A program made the position numbers and the translations under genes. The notes beneath the pieces are model-generated. The model saw only the letters and a list, made by a program, of their open reading frames with translations, was not told the DNA's origin and did no database searches. A stretch of DNA of 64,000 nt from Anaerolineaceae bacterium UBA6133 (lineage in GTDB: Bacteria; Chloroflexota; Anaerolineae; Anaerolineales; Anaerolineaceae), in contig DIVL01000066.1 of the NCBI GenBank assembly GCA_002435825.1, positions 49,262-113,261 of the forward strand. The letters are read 5' to 3'. Position 1 is the first letter of the stretch, and the number at the start of each line of letters is the position of its first letter. Below are positions 16,083 to 24,591 of this stretch, piece by piece.

Positions 16083-17405
16083 ATGGCAAAGTTAATCATC
16101 AGAAATTGTGAGGTGATGACCTTCGAGGGGCAAGTGCCGCACTTTCTTCCAGCCCAGGACATCCTGATAGAGGGCAATCAGATCACCGCCATTCAATCGA
16201 CATCTCCTCTGGCACAATCAGATTGTCAGATCATCGACGCGGCAGGTATGCTGGCTGTGCCAGGCATGGTCAACACCCACGCGCACGTGCCGATGGTGCT
16301 CTTTCGCAATGCCGGACCAGACGTGAACGAGAACGACTGGTTTAACAAAGTCATTTTTCCGCTCGAAGCGAACCTGACGCCCGAAGATGTCTATTGGGGT
16401 GCCATGTTGGGGCTGGCCGAGATGATCGCAGCTGGCATTACCTGCGTCGCGGATCATTACTTTGAAATGGATATGGTCGCGCAGGCGGTGGAAAGAGCGG
16501 GCACGCGCGCCAACCTGGGATGGGCTGTCTTTGGGCATCAGGGTTACTCGCAGTTTGAAGAAACCATTCGCTTCGTGGAACGCTGGCAGGGCAAAGCCAA
16601 TGGTCGCATCACTACCTGGCTTGCGCCGCATTCGCCCTATCTCTGCGATCCTGACTTCCTGGCACGCTGCGCCAACGAAGCAGCCCGGTTGGGGGTTGGC
16701 AACCATATTCATGTGGCGGAGACTTCCGGACAAATTACCTTGTCCCTTGAACGTTACGGGAAAACACCAGTTCAAATATTGGAGGACGTTGGTTTGTTGG
16801 ATCAGCCCGCCATCCTGGCGCATTGTCTCTATCCCTCTGACGAAGACCTTGACCTGCTTGTGGGTAAAAAGGTGGGCATAGCCCAGGCGCCAAAAACTTA
16901 CCTGGCTATGGCAATGGGTTTGGCTGACCTGCCTAAATATCTGGAGAAGGGGATAGCGGTCGGGTTGGCAACGGATGGCGTGGTCAGCAGCAGCACGCTC
17001 GATCTGTTTGAACAAATGCGTCTGACCGCCCTCTCTCAGAAGAACAAGGCCATGGACGCTGAAGTCATGTCAGTCGACACAGTCCTGGACCTGGCTTTTC
17101 AGGGGGGAGCAAGGGTCTTGCGGCAGCCTCGATTGGGCAATTTGAAAGCCGGCAACCTGGCGGACGTGGTGCTGCTGCGGCAGGATCGACCGGCGACACA
17201 ACCGGTGATCAACAAGGCTGCCAACCTGGTTTATTCACTTGATGCTAGGGATGTTGACACAGTGATTTGTGATGGCGAAGTTGTTTACCAGGGAGGAAAG
17301 CACCTGACATTAGATTTGGTCGAGATTATGAGTGAAGTGAACGCCCGCCTGCCACACTTGCTGAAAAAAGATTTGTCTAAAAAAATCGCTGATTATCCGG
17401 GTTAG
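16083..17405 (+). CDS. Amidohydrolase, MTA/SAH deaminase-like
   Basis: A metal-dependent deaminase of the amidohydrolase superfamily, 440 residues. Key residues are the metal pair in NTHAHVPM, a third His in HIHVAET, a fourth in AILAHCLY, and the catalytic Asp in LATDGVVSSS. The length and the LFRNAGPDVNENDWF segment fit 5'-methylthioadenosine/S-adenosylhomocysteine deaminases (MtaD), which convert these nucleosides to inosine forms. Chlorohydrolase-like relatives act on other substrates, so specificity is tentative. GGAG lies 10 bases before ATG 16083. It is third in the operon with the PfkB kinase and the flavodoxin-fold gene. Confidence 0.83.
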   Translation: MAKLIIRNCEVMTFEGQVPHFLPAQDILIEGNQITAIQSTSPLAQSDCQIIDAAGMLAVPGMVNTHAHVPMVLFRNAGPDVNENDWFNKVIFPLEANLTPEDVYWGAMLGLAEMIAAGITCVADHYFEMDMVAQAVERAGTRANLGWAVFGHQGYSQFEETIRFVERWQGKANGRITTWLAPHSPYLCDPDFLARCANEAARLGVGNHIHVAETSGQITLSLERYGKTPVQILEDVGLLDQPAILAHCLYPSDEDLDLLVGKKVGIAQAPKTYLAMAMGLADLPKYLEKGIAVGLATDGVVSSSTLDLFEQMRLTALSQKNKAMDAEVMSVDTVLDLAFQGGARVLRQPRLGNLKAGNLADVVLLRQDRPATQPVINKAANLVYSLDARDVDTVICDGEVVYQGGKHLTLDLVEIMSEVNARLPHLLKKDLSKKIADYPG

Positions 17406-17633
17406 CTGATAGGTCATAGCTGATAGCTCATGGGTGATAGCGAAACCCTGTTCTTTCATGGTACCCAGAGGGCAGGCTTCGCACTCTGGAGACCATGAAG
17501 GGCATTTGACCTTTTGGTCGCCATCCTTCATTCTTCTGATAATTGGAGACCTGCGGTCAAGACCCTCGCTCGGTCAGATCCCACTCCACTTTGCTTCGGG
17601 GATTATCAAGACCGGCGAGAACAGAGATCGCCG

Positions 17634-17705
17634 GTAGGGGCGAAGCATCCTGGATTAGCGCATCAGATCAGATAAGGTATTTTTGTTGGGATGCTTCGCC
17701 CCTAC
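17634..17705. repeat. Perfect 16-bp inverted repeat, 40-nt loop
   Basis: GTAGGGGCGAAGCATC (17634-17649) and its exact complement at 17690-17705. The ends resemble the CGCCCTAC ends of other palindromes in this window. It lies in the gene-free stretch 17406-18281. Confidence 0.8.
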
Positions 17706-17745
17706 GACCAGTTATGTCTGCGCGGTTAGGCACCTGCATATATGG

Positions 17746-18271
17746 TTGGCGGAGTACGCAAAAAGCCCATGCTGCCCTACGATCAATTATTATGGCAGGC
17801 TTGTAGGTCGGAATGAGACCGCCTCGTGACCTTGAAATTTCATGAAGCTTGCGCGGGCTCACTCCGACGTTAATTAACTTGGCGAAAACATTGGTTTTCT
17901 TGGCAGAATGCGCAAAAGAGGCGCATTCGGCCCTACCAAGACCGTCACTGGCGAATTGAGGGCACGATACATTCGCACATCACATCGTTCACGGTGCCCT
18001 CAATTTCGCCCTACGGGCTAAGAGCAGGGTTTATTGGCGGAGTACGCAAAAAGCCCATGCTGCCCTACGATCAATTATTATGGCAGGCTTGGAGGTCGGA
18101 ATGAGACTGCCTCGTGACCTTGAAATTTCATGAAGCTTGCGCGGGCTCACTCCGACATTAATTTACTTGGCGGAAACATTGGTTTACGTGGCGGAGTGCG
18201 CAAATGAGGCGCATTCCGCCCTACCAAGACCGTCACTGGCGAATTGAGGGCACGATACATTCGCACATCAC
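17746..18271. repeat. Tandem duplication (about 240 bp, 288-bp offset) of palindromic repeats
   Basis: Copy 1 is 17746-17984 and copy 2 is 18034-18271, nearly identical with one small indel. Each copy contains GTCGGAATGAGACCGC-type arms (17807-17822 with 17853-17868), then GGCGGAGTGCGC/GCGCATTCCGCC-type arms, then AATTGAGGGCAC. Its partner GTGCCCTCAATT (17995-18006) exists only after copy 1. Copy 2 ends against the nucleoside hydrolase stop codon. No coding sequence is supported here. Confidence 0.85.
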
Positions 18272-18281
18272 TCCGACACAA

Positions 18282-19268
18282 TTACTTCGTCAGCAGATCG
18301 AACAATAACTGCAGCACCCCGTCCTCGTCCACCCCCAGGGGGATGGTGGTTGAGGGGCGTTCAACAGCGATCTCGACCGATTCCTCACCGATGCCCCTAC
18401 CCTCCTGTGTGCTTGTGAAAATGTGATGGTGTTTGTCGGCAATGGTTTTACCCAAACAAAGACCTTCTGTCACCACATACACAGGTACCTCCTCACACCT
18501 GAAAAGCTCTGGTGCTAAAAGATACGCAATCACCGCGGGGTCATGGGTGTGGATGGCACCCTTCATGCCGTATATCTGTTCATGAAAGGCTTGGTAGCAA
18601 GGCTGAATTTTCTCGAGAAGCCCTACCGCAGGGTTGCCAGCCGCGTACAATTTTTCAAAATACTCAGGACTCATGACGATTTTGGTGGTGACGTCCAGTC
18701 CAACCATGGTGACTTTCCAGGGAGCAGCAAAAACGACCTCCGCGGCATGTGGATCGTGATAAATGTTGGCTTCAGCGACAGGTGAGATGTTACCCAAGGC
18801 AAAGGCGCAGCCGCCCATCAAGACCACTTCTTTCACCAATGGGGCAATGCCAGGCTCAAGGCGGTATGCCATGGCGATATTGGTCAGTGGACCTATTGGC
18901 GCAAGAATCACCTCATGGGGGTTTGCCATGATAGCATCGATAATAAACTGAGCGGCATGCCGCGGATCCGGCTTTCCATGTGGGAGGGGCAGATTCGTGT
19001 TGCCAAAACCATCTTTGCCATGCACACCGGCCGAAAACGCGTTGATTTGGTGCACAAGCGGCTGACCGCAACCTTGAGCGACCGGGATATGGTCATTTCC
19101 TTCCAACTCTACCAAGCGCAAGGCGTTTAAGGAACAAAGCTCAACTTCAGTGTTTCCAAACACGGTGGTCAAACCCAGCACTTCGAGATCTGGGGAATGC
19201 AAGGCAGCCAGGATAGCCATGGCATCGTCAATGCCCGGGTCGGTATCGATAATGATCTTTTTTGGCAT
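18282..19268 (-). CDS. Inosine/uridine-preferring nucleoside hydrolase
   Basis: A 328-residue hydrolase that cleaves ribonucleosides to a base and ribose. The calcium and ribose site is intact: DTDPGIDDAMA at residues 8-18, EANIYHDPHAAE in the middle, and the C-terminal active-site HTHDPAVIAYL. The start ATG 19268 follows GAAAGG. It reads toward the repeat block, and its stop codon abuts the last repeat copy. A broken paralogue lies just upstream. With the phosphorylase, PfkB kinase and deaminase it makes a nucleoside-scavenging neighbourhood. Confidence 0.92.
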   Translation of the reverse strand: MPKKIIIDTDPGIDDAMAILAALHSPDLEVLGLTTVFGNTEVELCSLNALRLVELEGNDHIPVAQGCGQPLVHQINAFSAGVHGKDGFGNTNLPLPHGKPDPRHAAQFIIDAIMANPHEVILAPIGPLTNIAMAYRLEPGIAPLVKEVVLMGGCAFALGNISPVAEANIYHDPHAAEVVFAAPWKVTMVGLDVTTKIVMSPEYFEKLYAAGNPAVGLLEKIQPCYQAFHEQIYGMKGAIHTHDPAVIAYLLAPELFRCEEVPVYVVTEGLCLGKTIADKHHHIFTSTQEGRGIGEESVEIAVERPSTTIPLGVDEDGVLQLLFDLLTK

Positions 19269-19351
19269 GTTATTTGACCTTTCTTGAGATATTCACAGAA
19301 AGTCTTCTCAAGAAGACCTGCTGAAACCTCTAACTGAAAAGTGAATGAGTC

Positions 19352-19756
19352 TTAATATTTACTCATTAGCTCAAAAACCTGCCTGACGAAGGCTTCACGG
19401 TCAATATCCATGGCTACAAAGCCATTCTTTTGCCATTTTGCATCGCTAAACAGATCTGTTACCGTTTTTCCCTGGGTGATTGTGCCCTTGGTTTCCACTC
19501 GAATACCGGCAGGATACGCTTTGAATATGGAATCATCCGCGGCATACAGCACTGCAGCGGGATCGTGCATGTTAATACCAATGATATCCAGTCGGCGCAT
19601 AAATCGCACGATATCTTGCACAACATCACGGAAGAAGACAGCTTGTTTGCTGCCCATTGCCGCGATCTGGTCAAGTTCGTCAGGTGTCATGAGTGCTTTC
19701 ATGGTCATATCCAAACCACACTTACGCCGGTCGGTCTCATCACAATTGTCCAGAAA
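19352..19756 (-). pseudogene. C-terminal fragment of a second nucleoside hydrolase
   Basis: The readable fragment (GLDMTMKALMTPDELDQI, then NMHDPAAVLYA and a KGTITQGKTVTDL-type tail) matches only the last 40 percent of a nucleoside hydrolase; the DTDPG-containing half is missing. The frame continues upstream without a start to the stop codon of the transposase remnant at 19757-19759, with which it is in phase. The break therefore coincides with the insertion-sequence remnant. It was probably a tandem copy or paralogue of the intact gene at 18282. A short protein could still be made from ATG 19708, but it would lack the metal site. Confidence 0.8.
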
Positions 19757-20179
19757 TTAACTACATGCAGGGGAGTTTCTCAGCCGCATCTCCTTTATCA
19801 GACGATCTTGCAGGGTTGCATTGGCACGCTCCAGCCGCCCTTTTGCCTCGGGGGAGTTCGCGCAAATGAGTTTCACAGCCAGTCCGCTCAAAGCGCGTTG
19901 GAATTGGGTCACAGGCTCATATTCAAGTTTTTTTGAGCGATTAGTGCGAAAGACGCTAAAACGATCACTATAGAAACTCATGGGTAAACCTACTTCCTGA
20001 AAATAACGCTTACACACTTCTCCATAGGCAAAAAAGCTTTCTTCCTCCACAAACTTGAGGGCCAGCAACTCGCTGGCGGCATCATCAATGAACACCAGCA
20101 AGGTCGCTTTCTCAGTCCGATCTTCCAGCTGGGCATGCTTCGAACCATCACTTTGCTCTGACATGCGCCATTTAACCAT
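19757..20179 (-). pseudogene. Transposase remnant, ISNCY/IS1202-type integrase core
   Basis: The 140 residues include LVFIDDAASELLALKFVEEES, GLPMSFYSDRFSVFR and LICANSPEAKGRLERANATLQ. These are the DDE integrase-core blocks seen in ISNCY-family transposases (first Asp, second Asp in YSDR, Glu in KGRLER). The N-terminal helix-turn-helix half and the C-terminal tail are missing. The stop is a TAA, after which the same frame reads into the nucleoside hydrolase fragment. No terminal inverted repeats were found. It is a dead element that probably caused the neighbouring truncation. Confidence 0.8.
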
Positions 20180-20194
20180 CTTTGTTTCTTTTTT

Positions 20195-20210
20195 GGCATG
20201 TTATAATCCC
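20195..20210 (+). promoter_or_regulatory. Extended -10 promoter of the DMT transporter gene
   Basis: GGCATGTTATAATCCC contains TGT-TATAAT (TATAAT at 20202-20207). The identical 16-mer recurs at 56233-56248 before the M50 protease gene. Confidence 0.6.
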
Positions 20211-20226
20211 GGGAGGAGAGGATCCA

Positions 20227-21117
20227 ATGCCCCTTTCATCCCGCGCTAAAGCCATTCTTCAAGCCCTTTTTGTGACCATGCTTTGGTCCAGTTCCATCAT
20301 CCTGATCAAGAAGTATCTTATGGATGTTCCGCCGCTGGCTTTTACTGGTATACGCTATATGCTGGCTTTCCTTTTCCTCCTGCCGGGTTTGCTCAAACGC
20401 AGAGGTGAAGTAAAACAGCTGAGTTCCTTTGACTGGCGTTACCTGGTGATCCTGGGGCTGGTTTACTATACGATCACGCAAGGCGGACAGTTTTTGGCTT
20501 TGGTGCACCTGGACGCGATCACGATGAGCCTGCTGCTGAGTTTTACCGGTCCGATGGTGGCGGTGTTGGGGTTGATCTTCCTCAAGGAGCCAGTTTCCCG
20601 TCTGCAGTGGAGCGGTATGGCAATCTTCCTTGCCGGCGTCCTGGTTTACTTCCTGCCGGTGACGACAATACCAAAGAGCGTTTTCGGCATGGGGCTGGCG
20701 CTATTTACGATGATCGCCAATTCAGTTGCTGCAGTGATGGGACGGGGCGTGAATCGCGACCAACGCTTGGATCCGATGGTGGTGACGGGCATCAGCATGG
20801 GCATTGGCGCGGTGGTATTACTGGGGGGTGTTGTTGTTTTTCAGGGCCTACCACCACTTGACCTGAGGGTTTGGCTGCTGCTGCTGTTGATCGCGGGTCT
20901 CAATACCGCGCTTGCTTTCTGGATTTGGAACCGCACCCTGCAGTCATTGACGGCGATGGAATCGAGCATGATCAACAATTCCATGCTGATCCAGATCACG
21001 TTCCTGGCTTGGATCTTCCTGGGGGAAAGCATCTCACTGATCGGGCTGATCGGATTGATTATCGCGGTGGTTGGGTTGTTCCTGGTGAACTGGCAGCCGG
21101 CGAAACGAACCGCGTAA
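20227..21117 (+). CDS. EamA/DMT-superfamily transporter
   Basis: A 296-residue inner-membrane protein with about ten hydrophobic segments arranged as two EamA repeats; the second begins near MGLALFTMIANSVAAVMGRG. The first repeat has the typical PPLAFTGIRYMLAFLFLLPGLL. Such carriers export amino acids, metabolites or drugs; substrate is not readable. ATG 20227 follows GGGAGGAGAGG. The frame is open 15 codons further upstream, through the promoter. It is a lone rightward gene between the IS remnant and the glycan locus. Confidence 0.9.
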   Translation: MPLSSRAKAILQALFVTMLWSSSIILIKKYLMDVPPLAFTGIRYMLAFLFLLPGLLKRRGEVKQLSSFDWRYLVILGLVYYTITQGGQFLALVHLDAITMSLLLSFTGPMVAVLGLIFLKEPVSRLQWSGMAIFLAGVLVYFLPVTTIPKSVFGMGLALFTMIANSVAAVMGRGVNRDQRLDPMVVTGISMGIGAVVLLGGVVVFQGLPPLDLRVWLLLLLIAGLNTALAFWIWNRTLQSLTAMESSMINNSMLIQITFLAWIFLGESISLIGLIGLIIAVVGLFLVNWQPAKRTA

Positions 21118-21201
21118 TTCCACAAGGCTGTTTTCTGTCTTAGGGATTCTCAAATCCACATAGGATGCCTCTGAATTATCCCCCAGATTTCTCCACGTAA
21201 A

Positions 21202-21975
21202 TTAGGAAAGCCTGCGCTTACGCAGCCACATCCAAAAAGGCTGCACCAGCTTGCGAATCGTATACTTCAGGGTCAACAGGGAAAGCTTCTTGCCCCCGTC
21301 GCGGTAGTGCACACGCAGCATCTCAGGCCAACAGCGGTCATCCGCGGCGATGGATTTGGCCCCTTCGTGCAGGCGAAATGCCGCCCAGAGCTCGGGCACG
21401 TAGAGCAGCGGTGCTTGCTCAGCCAGGCGCGTCCAGAGGTCGTAATCCATGGCAAAGTAAAAACTGTCGTCCAGTGGTCCCACTTTGCGCCAGAGATCCG
21501 CGCGGAAGAAAGCGGTCTGTTGCGGGATGTGCACGTAGCCGCGGCGCAACTTTTTCAGGTCAGTCTGGGCAGCCGGGAAATTGCCGATGATTTCACCTTC
21601 TGCGTTGATCCAGTGGCAGTCGGCGTAAACCATGCCAATCTCGGGGTGCTCTTGGAGCTGCCGCACCGCCGCACTGACAGCGCCGGGATAGAGAATGTCA
21701 TCCGAGTTGAGCCACGCCAGGATATCGCCCGTGGCACGCGCGAAGCCCTGGTTGATGGCATCGGTCTGCCCTTTGTCCTTCTGACTCTGCCAGTATGCCA
21801 GGCGATCGGCATACTTTTGGATGATTTCCAGGCTGCCGTCGTCGGAACCGCCATCGATGACGATATATTCAATGTTCGGGTAGTCCTGCTCGAGCACGCT
21901 GCGCATGGTTTGGTCAAGGAAGCGCGCCTGGTTGAAGGAGGGGGTGATGATGCTGACTTTTGGTTGATCAGGCAT
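21202..21975 (-). CDS. Glycosyltransferase family 2 (last gene of the glycan locus)
   Basis: A 257-residue GT-A enzyme. The N-terminus SIITPSFNQARFLDQTMRSV and VIDGGSDDGS are the nucleotide-sugar binding part, WLNSDD carries the metal-binding acidic motif, and the central YFAMDYDLWTRLA is the acceptor-side ED-like motif. It would add one sugar to the growing glycan at the inner face of the membrane. The start overlaps the previous gene by 8 bases. It is a close paralogue of that gene, so a tandem duplication is likely. The sugar and linkage are unknown. Confidence 0.88.
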   Translation of the reverse strand: MPDQPKVSIITPSFNQARFLDQTMRSVLEQDYPNIEYIVIDGGSDDGSLEIIQKYADRLAYWQSQKDKGQTDAINQGFARATGDILAWLNSDDILYPGAVSAAVRQLQEHPEIGMVYADCHWINAEGEIIGNFPAAQTDLKKLRRGYVHIPQQTAFFRADLWRKVGPLDDSFYFAMDYDLWTRLAEQAPLLYVPELWAAFRLHEGAKSIAADDRCWPEMLRVHYRDGGKKLSLLTLKYTIRKLVQPFWMWLRKRRLS

Positions 21976-22936
21976 GCTTTTCCTCCTTGTCCTGGCGATT
22001 TTGATAGTGTTTCAAGCGCCAGTTGGCGTAACTCTGGTGTAAGTTTTGCACGCCGAGCGCACCCAGGCTGGCATAGCCCATGCGTTTGAATGTTCCCTTT
22101 GAGATGGAAGGCGCCAAGCGCAGCATTTTCGCGTACGATCGCAAGGCGGGCTTGAACTGACCGGCTTCCACAAGGTAGAAGGCGTTCAGGCGGTGCGCCC
22201 CCGCCCAGATTTTGTTGAACAATTGGCCTGAAAGCGGATAAAAGCGTTCATCCTCGCACAGCCATTTCGCAAGGCGGAATGCTTCCGCGCCAAAATCCTG
22301 GGCATGGGCGATGTTCTTGGCGTCCGAGTGGATGCGGGCTGCCGCCCAGACGGCTCCGGGCACGTAATGCGGCTCGGCAACCGCAGCCATTCTGAGCCAG
22401 AGCTGCACATCGAGCAGGTAGTTGTAGCTGAGGTCGAGGCAGCCGGCTTGCTCCAGCACGGGGCGGCGCATGAAAACCCCGGGCTGACCAATAATGTGAA
22501 AGCTCATGAGTTCCGGCAGCTTCCAATCGCCATAGCGCATCAGGTTGAAGGCACTGCCGTGCTCGTCAATCGACTCGACATCGCTAAACACAAAAGAAGC
22601 TTCAGGGTGCAGTCGGAAGGCTTCCACCGCGCCGGCAATTGCGCCAGGGTAATAGAGGTCATCCGAATTGAGCCAGCCAATGATCTCGCCCGTGGCTTTG
22701 GAAAAGCCCTTGTTGACGCCATCCGCCTGACCCTTGTCTTTTTCAGAAACCCAACCGGCAAGCCTTGGGGCGTATTGTTTGATGATCTGGACGCTGTTAT
22801 CCGTGGAGCCGCCATCGATGACCCAGTATTCAATATTGGGATAATCCTGTTCCAAAACAGAGCGAAGCGTCTGCTCGAGGAAGGCAGCCTGGTTGAAAGA
22901 GGGGGTGACGATGCTTACCAGTGGAGCGTGTTGCAT
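21968..22936 (-). CDS. Glycosyltransferase family 2
   Basis: A 322-residue GT-A glycosyltransferase with SIVTPSFNQAAFLEQTLRSV, VIDGGSTDNS, WLNSDDLYYPG and YLLDVQLWLRMA. The first 120 residues closely match the downstream neighbour. A C-terminal extension of about 60 basic residues (KHYQNRQDKEEKH at the end) is not present in the shorter copy and may bind membrane or partners. It lies 60 bp after the DUF115 gene in the same leftward array. Confidence 0.88.
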   Translation of the reverse strand: MQHAPLVSIVTPSFNQAAFLEQTLRSVLEQDYPNIEYWVIDGGSTDNSVQIIKQYAPRLAGWVSEKDKGQADGVNKGFSKATGEIIGWLNSDDLYYPGAIAGAVEAFRLHPEASFVFSDVESIDEHGSAFNLMRYGDWKLPELMSFHIIGQPGVFMRRPVLEQAGCLDLSYNYLLDVQLWLRMAAVAEPHYVPGAVWAAARIHSDAKNIAHAQDFGAEAFRLAKWLCEDERFYPLSGQLFNKIWAGAHRLNAFYLVEAGQFKPALRSYAKMLRLAPSISKGTFKRMGYASLGALGVQNLHQSYANWRLKHYQNRQDKEEKHA

Positions 22937-22996
22937 TTTCTCATTATAGCCTGCTGTGGGCGTTGGCGAAAACGGTTCTGACCCACTGATCAGCTT

Positions 22997-23803
22997 TTAC
23001 CCAAACAGACTGTCGTAATTGACCTTTGCGAAGATATCCAACTTCCCGCCGATAGTCGCGTCCAAGACGCGCCTGCCAGCTTTTTCGTAAGCCTGGCGAG
23101 CCATGCGGTAGCCCAATTCGGAGGTCTCCAGGTCTGGCAGTTGCCAGCGGAAGCCCTTGCCAAAGTAAGCTGCTGAGAAATGGTTTGGGTCATCCCCCTC
23201 GGATTGCACCGTAGTGTTCGGTTTGCCCTTGGTGGCAAAGCTGTGGTCCACGCCAATCAGGATCACTTCTTGAAAGCCCATGTGGTAAGCAAGCTGCAGG
23301 CAGACATTGGTTACCGTGGCGCCTTCCCAAACCCGGTTGCGCACATCGGTGGCGAATTTTGGGGTGGTGTAGGTGGTGTAGATAAAGTGCATCCAGTCAT
23401 CCATCTGCAGCCACTTGCTGGCGCGCCAGGAGAAAAACTTGGGCATTTGCAGGGCATTGAATTCGGGCACGGACTGCTCCACCACCAGGTCGTTGACGCA
23501 AACCAGGCAGCTCGGGATGAAACCGAGCTCCTCGGATGCAAGAAAAACCCGATTCATGCCAATGGCAAACTCGTTCTTCAGCAGGCTGAGGTCGGTGTTC
23601 TTCAGTGAAGGACCGTTTCCGACTATGAAACAACGTTCTCCTCTATGGCTATCCTTCAACTGACCTAACCTGCGGCGGGATTCACGACGCCAGGGGTGCA
23701 GGTAAGCCGCGGGCAGCTCAGGAACACGCTTAAGGAAGTCGTAGCCATTACGGGCAAGGCGACCCAGCGCGGATACTTCGGAGGTTGGTTTCGATTGGCT
23801 CAT
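22997..23803 (-). CDS. DUF115/MptE-like (Maf-related) protein, candidate nonulosonate transferase
   Basis: Residues about 58-130 have CFIVGNGPSLKNTDLSLLK and GMNRVFLASEELGFIPSC, the hallmark of the DUF115 fold shared by archaeal MptE, bacterial Maf flagellin glycosyltransferases and, in outline, GT42 sialyltransferases. A later ILIGVDHSF completes the core. Maf proteins attach pseudaminic or legionaminic acid. With two NeuB-type synthases and CMP-sugar synthetases in the same array, transfer of a nonulosonic acid is a reasonable inference, not shown. An ATG at 23803 or a GTG at 23809 overlapping the preceding stop could start it. Confidence 0.72.
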   Translation of the reverse strand: MSQSKPTSEVSALGRLARNGYDFLKRVPELPAAYLHPWRRESRRRLGQLKDSHRGERCFIVGNGPSLKNTDLSLLKNEFAIGMNRVFLASEELGFIPSCLVCVNDLVVEQSVPEFNALQMPKFFSWRASKWLQMDDWMHFIYTTYTTPKFATDVRNRVWEGATVTNVCLQLAYHMGFQEVILIGVDHSFATKGKPNTTVQSEGDDPNHFSAAYFGKGFRWQLPDLETSELGYRMARQAYEKAGRRVLDATIGGKLDIFAKVNYDSLFG

Positions 23804-23805
23804 AC

Positions 23806-24570
23806 TCACTCAGTGCTCAGCCGGCAAGTGGCGCCACCATCAGCCAGCAGCCCCTGCCCGGTAATAAAGCTGGATTGGGCATTGTCGGACAGGAAATAGA
23901 TCACCGAAGCAATTTCTTCCGGCATCCCGACGCGTCCGTTGACAGTTTTGGCAGCCAGAGCTGCCAGTTGGCTCTCTTCAGAGGCTTCGTTACCCCGTCC
24001 ACGGTGGAAACCGGCGCGCAGCATGGGCGTGTCGACTGCCCCGGGCAGCACAGCATTCACGCGAATGTTATCCGGCGCGAACTCGATCGCCATGGCGCGG
24101 GTCAGCGCAAGCAGTCCGCCTTTGCTGGCAGCATAGGCAGCGATATTGGCGCTGGTCGCCACGGCGTGCACCGATGAAACGTTCACGATCGCGCCGCCGC
24201 CTTCTGCTTTCAACAGCGGGTAAGCCAGCTTGACACCCAGGAAGACCGAGCGCAGGTTGGAAGCCATCACCATATCCCATTCCTCAACAGTCGTCTCAAC
24301 CAGGGGCTTGGTCACCTGGAAGCCGGCATTGTTCACCAGCACATCCAGGGTCGGGGTGAATTCGGTCGCCTGGACGAAGATTTTCTCGAGGTTCTCCGGC
24401 ACGGAGATGTCCGCCTTGATGAACATCCCATCAGCGGGGAATTCCGGATAAACGCTCTGACGGTCAACCCCGATCACGCAAAAACCGCGTTCATGGAAAT
24501 GCTTCACGGTCGCCCGCCCGACGCCGCCGGCGGCGCCGGTGATCAGCATGGTTTTCTTCGAATCACTCAT
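23806..24570 (-). CDS. Short-chain dehydrogenase/reductase (SDR)
   Basis: A classical 254-residue SDR: TGAAGGVGRAT (NAD(P) loop) at the N-terminus, NNAGF, the catalytic Ser in NVSSVHA, and YAASKGG with the Tyr-Lys pair, followed by NAVLPGAVDTPM. In this array it probably oxidises or reduces a sugar or sugar-acid intermediate. GAGAGG precedes ATG 24570. Together with the 2-hydroxyacid dehydrogenase upstream it could form a two-step redox unit. FabG-like function is possible but the context argues against it. Confidence 0.88.
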   Translation of the reverse strand: MSDSKKTMLITGAAGGVGRATVKHFHERGFCVIGVDRQSVYPEFPADGMFIKADISVPENLEKIFVQATEFTPTLDVLVNNAGFQVTKPLVETTVEEWDMVMASNLRSVFLGVKLAYPLLKAEGGGAIVNVSSVHAVATSANIAAYAASKGGLLALTRAMAIEFAPDNIRVNAVLPGAVDTPMLRAGFHRGRGNEASEESQLAALAAKTVNGRVGMPEEIASVIYFLSDNAQSSFITGQGLLADGGATCRLSTE

Positions 24571-24591
24571 AATAATTCCTCTCCGTCAGAA

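Noticed and set aside
17406..18281. CRISPR array
   Set aside because: The repeats are two long tandem copies and hairpins, not short regularly spaced direct repeats with unique spacers.
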